Source: DASZTU01 sp035493835 (GTDB taxonomy: Bacteria > Pseudomonadota > Alphaproteobacteria > Rhizobiales > Devosiaceae). From it: a stretch of DNA of 20,021 nucleotides. The notes below the pieces were generated by a model that did no database searches, was not told the DNA's origin, and saw only the letters and a program-made list of their open reading frames with translations. The stretch spans positions 1 through 20,021 of the forward strand of contig DATJHO010000125.1 in assembly GCA_035493835.1 (NCBI GenBank), given 5' to 3'. Position 1 is the first letter of the stretch; each line of letters begins with the position of its first letter. A program made the translations under genes and the position numbers. This document shows, piece by piece, positions 15,389 through 20,021 of this stretch.

Positions 15389-16839
15389 TCCTTGGCCATC
15401 GCTGGACGGTGATGGCCGGAAACCGCTGAGCCGGCATCCTGCGGCAGGCGGAAGAAGGTGAAGGTCGACAGCGCCGAAATGATCGCCACCACGAAGAAGG
15501 CAATGTGGAAATCGCTAAGGCTGATTGTGCCGCCGTGGAACGAGGCGGAGAGATCGAGCACGGCGCCGGCCACGGCAACGCCGGTCGCGAGCGAAATCTG
15601 CTGCGCAACCGAGTTGATGGCCGTGGCCTGGCTGCTGTCCGCCTCGTCGATATCGGAGAACACCATGGCGTTGACGCCGGTGAAGCAGGTCGAGCGGATA
15701 ATGCCGCCAACCAGCAGGGTGCCCATGATCAGCCACTCAGGAGTCGAGGGCGTGAAAAAGCCGTTCACCGCGATGAAGAGCGATGAGATCAGCGCGCCAG
15801 TGCCGAGCACGTTTCGGAAGCCGAAACGTTGGAAAATCTTCTGCGCACCGAACTTGGATGACAAGGCGCCGATGGCGGTCACGAAGGTGATCATGCCCGA
15901 CTGGAACGGCGACAGGCCGAAGCCGAGCTGCAGCATCAGCGGCAGCAGGAAGGGCAGGGCACCGATGCCGACGCGAAAATTCGAGCCGCCCGTGATGCCG
16001 GCCCGAAACAGCGGATAGCGCAGCATTTTGGGATCGAGCAGCGGATATTCGGTTCGCTTGGCGTGCCAGAAATAAATTACCGCGGCCACGGCGCCGATGA
16101 CGATCGTGGCATAGCCGTAATAGATCGGGAGCGCCGGCAGGCTGATCACCGACATGCCGAAAACAAGGCCGGTAAAGGCGATGCTGGAGAGGAAGAAGCC
16201 GGGTATGTCGACCGGTCGCGGGCTGCGCGGCTCGCCCCCCGGCAGGAATTTGGTGACGAGCACCAGCCCGAGCGCGCCGATCGGCACGTTGATCCAGAAC
16301 ACCCAGTGCCAACTGAGATAGGTGGTGAGAAACCCGCCCAGCGGCGGCCCCATGATCGGGCCGATAAGGGCAGGGATGGTGAGCCAGGCCATCGCCGAGA
16401 CCAACTCGTTGCGGGGCGTGCCGCGCACCAGCAGCAGCCGTCCGACCGGCGTCATCATCGAGCCGCCAATCCCTTGCAGGAAGCGGGAGATCACGAAGGC
16501 CCCGATCGAATTGGAGAAGGCGCAGGCGATGGAGCCGAGCACGAAGACGACGATGGCCCAACGAAAGATGTTCTTGGCCCCGAACCGGTCCGACATCCAG
16601 CCGCTGATCGGAATAAAGATAGCGAGCGACACCAGATAGGACGTTACCGCTAACTTCAGCGCAACGGGCGAGGTGCCGATATCGCTAGCGATAGCAGGCA
16701 GCGAGGTGGCGATTACTGTAGAGTCCATCTGTTCCATGAACAGAGCGACCGCCAGTATGATCGGTGTGATTGGTATCACTTCGGACCCGGGGGAAGAGTC
16801 GCGGCAAGAGATGTGCCGCGTGGGCATCGGGCCGGGCAT
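15385..16839 (-). CDS. DHA2-type MFS transporter, upstream paralogue
   Basis: A transporter of about 484 residues, paralogous to the gene it overlaps. It shows motif D1 in MEQMDSTVIATSLPAIA, motif A in GWMSDRFGAKN, motif C in GPIMGPPLGG and the segment TYLSWHWVFWINVPIG. The C-terminal half has the helices expected for 14-helix DHA2 exporters. The start is uncertain. ATG at 16839 was chosen because a promoter-like pair sits just upstream (16870-16898) and an AGG lies close by. Other choices are ATG at 16827 and GTG at 16779; TTG at 16869 would place the start at the predicted -10 box. It is divergent from guaB, with 243 bp between the two starts. Substrate unknown; export of toxic compounds is the usual role. 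Confidence 0.9.
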   Translation of the reverse strand: MPGPMPTRHISCRDSSPGSEVIPITPIILAVALFMEQMDSTVIATSLPAIASDIGTSPVALKLAVTSYLVSLAIFIPISGWMSDRFGAKNIFRWAIVVFVLGSIACAFSNSIGAFVISRFLQGIGGSMMTPVGRLLLVRGTPRNELVSAMAWLTIPALIGPIMGPPLGGFLTTYLSWHWVFWINVPIGALGLVLVTKFLPGGEPRSPRPVDIPGFFLSSIAFTGLVFGMSVISLPALPIYYGYATIVIGAVAAVIYFWHAKRTEYPLLDPKMLRYPLFRAGITGGSNFRVGIGALPFLLPLMLQLGFGLSPFQSGMITFVTAIGALSSKFGAQKIFQRFGFRNVLGTGALISSLFIAVNGFFTPSTPEWLIMGTLLVGGIIRSTCFTGVNAMVFSDIDEADSSQATAINSVAQQISLATGVAVAGAVLDLSASFHGGTISLSDFHIAFFVVAIISALSTFTFFRLPQDAGSAVSGHHRPAMAKE

Positions 16840-16869
16840 AATCCTGAGCCCGGCGCATGGCAATCCCAA

Positions 16870-16898
16870 ATCATAACAAGATTACGAAGATGTAACAG
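16870..16898 (-). promoter_or_regulatory. Candidate sigma-70-type promoter for the MFS pair
   Basis: On the minus strand CTGTTA (plus 16893-16898) and TATGAT (plus 16870-16875) are separated by exactly 17 bases. TATGAT matches the -10 consensus at 5 of 6 bases; the -35 matches only 3 of 6. It would start transcription near 16863, about 25 bases before the ATG at 16839. This patch is clearly more AT-rich than its surroundings. Confidence 0.4.
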
Positions 16899-16907
16899 CG
16901 CCGGCCT

Positions 16908-17040
16908 GAGCCGTCCGCGTCGGCTCTTCCCTCTGAGGCAGAGGCGCGGGGACGCCCTTGGCAAAGCCCGACTTTCGATGCTATTGACCCTCGCCAACCC
17001 GCACGTGGCTCCAATTTGCCTTGGAGCCGCGCGATGCGGG
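16908..17040 (+). promoter_or_regulatory. Structured region upstream of guaB (three stem-loops)
   Basis: GAGCCG pairs with CGGCTC (16908-16926), and CCTCTG pairs with CAGAGG (16930-16944). A two-part stem spans 16998-17040: outer CCCGCA with TGCGGG, inner GGCTCCAA with TTGGAGCC, loop TTTGCC. A possible promoter (TTGGCA at 16958-16963, 17-base spacer, CTATTG at 16981-16986) would start the RNA just before the last stem. It matches no riboswitch that I recognise. No T-run follows, so it is not a plain terminator. Confidence 0.4.
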
Positions 17041-17063
17041 CTTCCGGTGTTTCTGCGCCGTTC

Positions 17064-17075
17064 GGAAGGAAGGGA
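17064..17075 (+). promoter_or_regulatory. guaB: Ribosome binding site deciding the guaB TTG start
   Basis: GGAAGGAAGGGA ends 7 bases before the TTG at 17083. That TTG opens the residues typical of IMP dehydrogenase N-termini (AKIISSITGEAALTFDDVLL). The longer open frame upstream has no such site and is not protein-like, so this site fixes a TTG start. Confidence 0.75.
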
Positions 17076-17082
17076 CTACTCC

Positions 17083-18585
17083 TTGGCCAAGATCATTTCA
17101 TCCATTACCGGCGAAGCGGCGTTGACGTTCGACGATGTGCTGCTGCAGCCGGCTTTTTCCGACGTCCTGCCGACCAGCGCCGATATTCGCACCCGTGTCA
17201 CCCGCGACATCGAGCTCAACCTGCCGATTCTGTCCTCGGCGATGGACACCGTCACTGAAGCCAACATGGCGATCGCCATGGCGCAGGCCGGCGGCCTCGG
17301 CGTCATCCACCGCAACCTTACGCCCGAGCTGCAGGCCGAGCAGGTGCGGCAGGTGAAATCGTTCGAGAGCGGCATGGTGGTGAACCCCATCACCATCGGC
17401 CCGGAGGCGACGCTGGCGGATGCGCTGGCGCTGATGCGTGCCAATCGCATCTCGGGCATTCCGGTCGTCTCCAATGGCGGCGCCGGCGGCCGGGCGACCG
17501 GCAAGCTCGTGGGCATTCTCACCAATCGCGATGTGCGCTTTGCCTCCAATGACCGGCAGACGATCGCCGAGCTGATGACGCATGAGAACCTGGTGACGGT
17601 TCGCGACGGCGTTTCCAAGGAAGATGCCAAGCGGCTACTCCACGCCCACCGAATCGAAAAACTGTTGGTGGTTGACGATCAGGGCCAGTGCGTCGGGCTC
17701 ATCACCGTCAAGGACATCGAGAAGGCCCAGCTCAATCCCAACGCCGTCAAGGACGGTGCGGGGCGCCTGCTCGTTGCCGCCGCTTCGACCGTGGGGGACA
17801 AGGGCTATGAGCGCTCGATGGCGCTGATTGCCGCCGGCGTCGACCTCCTCGTCATCGATACCGCGCATGGCCATTCGGTGCATGTTTCGGCCGCCGTCGA
17901 GCGGATCAAGCGCGAGAGCAATTCGACCCGGATCATCGCCGGTAATGTGGCGACCGCCGAGGCGACCAAGGCGCTGATCGATGCGGGCGCGGATTCGGTC
18001 AAGGTCGGCATCGGCCCCGGCTCCATCTGCACCACGCGCATGGTCGCCGGCGTAGGCGTTCCACAACTTGCGGCAATCATGGCGAGCGCGGAGGAGGCCA
18101 ACAAGCACGGCGTGCCGGTGATCGCCGATGGCGGTATCAAATTCTCGGGCGACATGGCCAAGGCGCTGGCGGGCGGCGCCTCCTGCGCGATGATCGGCTC
18201 GCTCCTTGCCGGCACCGACGAGAGCCCCGGGGACGTCTATCTTTACCAGGGCCGCTCCTACAAAGCCTATCGCGGCATGGGCTCGGTCGGCGCGATGGCG
18301 CGCGGGTCGGCCGATCGCTACTTCCAGCAGGAGGTGAACGATTCGCTCAAGCTGGTGCCGGAAGGGATCGAGGGGCAGGTGCCCTACAAGGGATCGGCCA
18401 GCAACGTGCTGCATCAGTTGGCGGGGGGCTTGCGCGCCGCCATGGGCTATACCGGCGCCCACACGCTCCAGGAATTCCGGGACAATGCGGTGTTCGTTAA
18501 GATTTCGGGTGCGGGCCTCAGCGAGAGCCACGTGCACGACGTCTCGATCACCCGCGAGAGCCCGAATTACCGTGGCGGCAACTAA
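17083..18585 (+). CDS. guaB: Inosine-5'-monophosphate dehydrogenase
   Basis: A 500-residue IMP dehydrogenase, which oxidises IMP to XMP with NAD, the committed step of GMP synthesis. The N-terminal strand ALTFDDVLLQP is at residues 13-23 and the barrel segment LPILSSAMDTVTE at 47-59. Two CBS domains occupy about residues 95-215, and the catalytic loop GIGPGSICTTR contains Cys316. The flap and RY region follows near MARGSADRYFQ, with the active-site GMGS in AYRGMGSVGAM. Length equals the family norm. The start is TTG at 17083 (see the ribosome site); the frame is open upstream to 16813, but that part is not conserved-looking. Two genes follow 7 bp apart each, probably one operon. In related bacteria guaA often follows an RsmB-like gene downstream, beyond this window. 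Confidence 0.98.
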   Translation: MAKIISSITGEAALTFDDVLLQPAFSDVLPTSADIRTRVTRDIELNLPILSSAMDTVTEANMAIAMAQAGGLGVIHRNLTPELQAEQVRQVKSFESGMVVNPITIGPEATLADALALMRANRISGIPVVSNGGAGGRATGKLVGILTNRDVRFASNDRQTIAELMTHENLVTVRDGVSKEDAKRLLHAHRIEKLLVVDDQGQCVGLITVKDIEKAQLNPNAVKDGAGRLLVAAASTVGDKGYERSMALIAAGVDLLVIDTAHGHSVHVSAAVERIKRESNSTRIIAGNVATAEATKALIDAGADSVKVGIGPGSICTTRMVAGVGVPQLAAIMASAEEANKHGVPVIADGGIKFSGDMAKALAGGASCAMIGSLLAGTDESPGDVYLYQGRSYKAYRGMGSVGAMARGSADRYFQQEVNDSLKLVPEGIEGQVPYKGSASNVLHQLAGGLRAAMGYTGAHTLQEFRDNAVFVKISGAGLSESHVHDVSITRESPNYRGGN

Positions 18586-18592
18586 GTCTGCC

Positions 18593-19150
18593 ATGCCCAG
18601 CGGGCTCAGATATGTCGGCTGGGTGGTGACGGCGGCGGCAATCGCGCTGTTTTCGGTCATGCTGTTCGTCACCTGGCCGCATCTGGCGCAGCTGGCGGGC
18701 GGCGGCGCCATCTTCGACCTGCGGCCGCTGGGCTATGATTTCCGCACGGCCCAGGACCTGTTGGCGCGGCTGGGGCCCGATGGCGCGGCCTATTACGAGG
18801 ACGTGCAGCACCGGATCGATTCGATCTTTGCCATCCTGTTCTGTCTCGCTCTGCTCTATTGGCTGATCGAGGCAGCGCGGCGCTGGCAGGGCTATGAACT
18901 GCCGCTCAGTCACACCGCGCTTGCCGCCATCCTTGCGACGGCGGTAATCGCGAACGCGGCCGACCTCGGCGAGAACGCCGCCGTTTCCGTCATGCTCACC
19001 GCGGGCGCGAAATGGCTGACGCCGGCAATGGTCGATACCGCGAGCCTTTTCACCTTGTTACGGACATTCTTCCTGGCCCTTTCGCTCCTTTGCCTGCTCG
19101 TGCTGGCGCTTGGACCCTGGGTTGCCCGGCTGATGCCGCACAGAAAATAA
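18593..19150 (+). CDS. Four-helix integral membrane protein of unknown function
   Basis: A 185-residue membrane protein. Four hydrophobic helices are visible at about residues 5-27, 77-95, 105-125 and 152-174. Between helices 1 and 2 lies a conserved-looking loop with FDLRPLGYDF, LLARLGPDGAAYYEDVQHRID. This loop pattern recalls a widespread but uncharacterised family of small membrane proteins with GY and Leu-Gly-x-x-Gly-x-x-Tyr motifs; the match is from memory and tentative. The start is ATG at 18593, 7 bp after the guaB stop. A GTG at 18572 would overlap guaB and is also possible; neither has a good ribosome site, which suggests coupling to guaB. The RsmB-like gene starts 7 bp after its stop, so it sits inside a tight operon. 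No function is assigned. Confidence 0.8.
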   Translation: MPSGLRYVGWVVTAAAIALFSVMLFVTWPHLAQLAGGGAIFDLRPLGYDFRTAQDLLARLGPDGAAYYEDVQHRIDSIFAILFCLALLYWLIEAARRWQGYELPLSHTALAAILATAVIANAADLGENAAVSVMLTAGAKWLTPAMVDTASLFTLLRTFFLALSLLCLLVLALGPWVARLMPHRK

Positions 19151-19157
19151 GTAGAAC

Positions 19158-20021
19158 ATGCGCTTTCCCGGACGCCTATCGGCAGCAATAGAGATTCTGG
19201 CCGAGGTGGAAACACGCCATCGGCCCGTCAGCGAGGCCCTCAAGGGCTGGGGCATCAGCAACCGTTTTGCCGGCGCGGGCGACCGGGCGGCCATCGGCAA
19301 CCTCGTCTATGACGCCCTGCGCCGGCGCGCTTCGCACGCCTTCGCCATGGGCGAGGAGACGCCACGCGCGCTGGTGTTGAGCGTTGCGGTGCGCGACTGG
19401 GGCGTGGCCCCTGAGCAATTGACGGCAAGCTTTGCCGATGATGCCCATGCGCCGGCCGCCCTGACGGCGGATGAGGTGGCGCGGCTCGAGGCGGAAAATC
19501 CGCTGGCCGACGCGCCGCCGCATGTCCGCGCCGATTTGCCCGAGTGGGCGGGGGCGGCGATCAAGCGCAATTTCGGGAATGAATGGGTCGCCGAGGGCGA
19601 GGCGATGTCCCTCAGGCCGCCGCTCGATCTGCGCGTCAACACGCTGAAATCGAGCCGGGAGCGGGTGCTAAAATCGCTCGCCCGCCTGTCGCCGGAGGAA
19701 ACCGCCGTTTCCCCGCTCGGCATCCGCTTTCCGGCCGGTCCGAGCGATGCCCGCACACCGAACGTTCAGGCGGATGAGGGCTATCTCAAGGGCTGGTTCG
19801 AGGTGCAGGACCAGGGCAGCCAGATCGTTGCCGCGCTGATCGGCGCCCGGCCCGGCGAACAGGTGCTCGACCTTTGCGCCGGGGCAGGGGGCAAGACCCT
19901 CGCCATGGCCGCCAGCATGGACAACAAGGGGCAGATTTTCGCCTTCGACAGCGACCGGAACCGCCTCGCGCCGATCTATGACCGGCTGAAGCGCAATGGC
20001 GTGCGCAATGCGCAGGTGCGC
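19158..20021 (+). CDS. RsmB/NOP family rRNA cytosine methyltransferase (5' part)
   Basis: The first 288 codons of a gene that runs off the right edge without a stop. The N-terminal part (about residues 1-130) is helical, at the place of the NusB-like RNA-binding domain. LRVNTLKSSRERVL is typical of the region before the catalytic domain. FEVQDQGSQIVAALI is followed by SAM motif I, QVLDLCAGAGGKTLAMA, and FAFDSDRNRL (the beta-2 acidic residue). The paired catalytic cysteines of m5C methyltransferases lie beyond the window. The likely role is C5 methylation of a 16S rRNA cytosine. Start ATG at 19158, 7 bp after the membrane-protein stop, weak ribosome site, so probably coupled. Whether it is a strict RsmB orthologue or a paralogue (RsmF/Trm4-like) cannot be decided from this fragment. 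Confidence 0.9.
   Translation, partial: MRFPGRLSAAIEILAEVETRHRPVSEALKGWGISNRFAGAGDRAAIGNLVYDALRRRASHAFAMGEETPRALVLSVAVRDWGVAPEQLTASFADDAHAPAALTADEVARLEAENPLADAPPHVRADLPEWAGAAIKRNFGNEWVAEGEAMSLRPPLDLRVNTLKSSRERVLKSLARLSPEETAVSPLGIRFPAGPSDARTPNVQADEGYLKGWFEVQDQGSQIVAALIGARPGEQVLDLCAGAGGKTLAMAASMDNKGQIFAFDSDRNRLAPIYDRLKRNGVRNAQVR

Noticed and set aside
16813..17082. N-terminal extension of guaB to 16813
   Set aside because: About 90 residues with no IMP dehydrogenase similarity would be added. A strong ribosome site directly precedes the TTG at 17083, and the extension overlaps the start of the divergent MFS gene.
1..20021. CRISPR arrays, tRNA/rRNA genes, insertion sequences, prophage or defence genes
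   Set aside because: Read for evenly spaced direct repeats, tRNA arms, transposase motifs and phage genes; none was seen. The repeats present are palindromic, dispersed and unevenly spaced.

Overview
The window looks like chromosomal DNA from a GC-rich alphaproteobacterium, most likely Hyphomicrobiales and possibly Devosia-like. This is an inference from three things: the style of the housekeeping proteins (GyrA, IMP dehydrogenase, RlmE), the gene order Ppx/GppA-rlmE and guaB-membrane protein-RsmB-like, and the GC-rich palindromic repeats that fill almost every gap between genes. No phage, insertion sequence, CRISPR array, tRNA or rRNA gene was recognised.

Layout. Positions 264-2394 hold a small secreted protein, an NmrA/QOR2-type NAD(P)-binding oxidoreductase (minus) and a divergently transcribed HxlR-family regulator, which form a likely regulator/target pair. 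Positions 2496-5243 are gyrA (DNA gyrase subunit A). Positions 5449-9316 are a catabolic or accessory block: an ATZ/TRZ-type amidohydrolase (plus), a 3-hydroxyisobutyrate-dehydrogenase-family reductase (minus) and an aldo/keto reductase (plus). Positions 9338-11541 hold a DUF1003 membrane protein with a clear terminator, a 670-bp repeat-filled gap and a class I methyltransferase, all on the minus strand. Positions 11782-13684 are the overlapping pair Ppx/GppA phosphatase and rlmE. Positions 13946-16839 are two tandem, clearly paralogous DHA2-type MFS transporters joined by an ATGA overlap. Positions 17083 to the end hold guaB, a four-helix membrane protein and the 5' part of an RsmB/NOP rRNA methyltransferase, probably one operon.

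The housekeeping genes cover DNA topology (gyrA), GMP synthesis (guaB), rRNA modification (rlmE, RsmB-like) and (p)ppGpp or polyphosphate turnover (Ppx/GppA). The remaining genes look like ordinary redox, transport and stress functions.

I see no gene cluster that I would call a new multi-gene system. The points most worth a second look are: the GyrA quinolone pocket, where both usual drug-anchoring positions are replaced (Ala and Met); a 29-bp repeat whose copies show a double compensatory change; two ~95-110 bp elements made of facing repeat arms; a run of stem-loops in the guaB leader; and the translationally coupled pair of paralogous MFS transporters.
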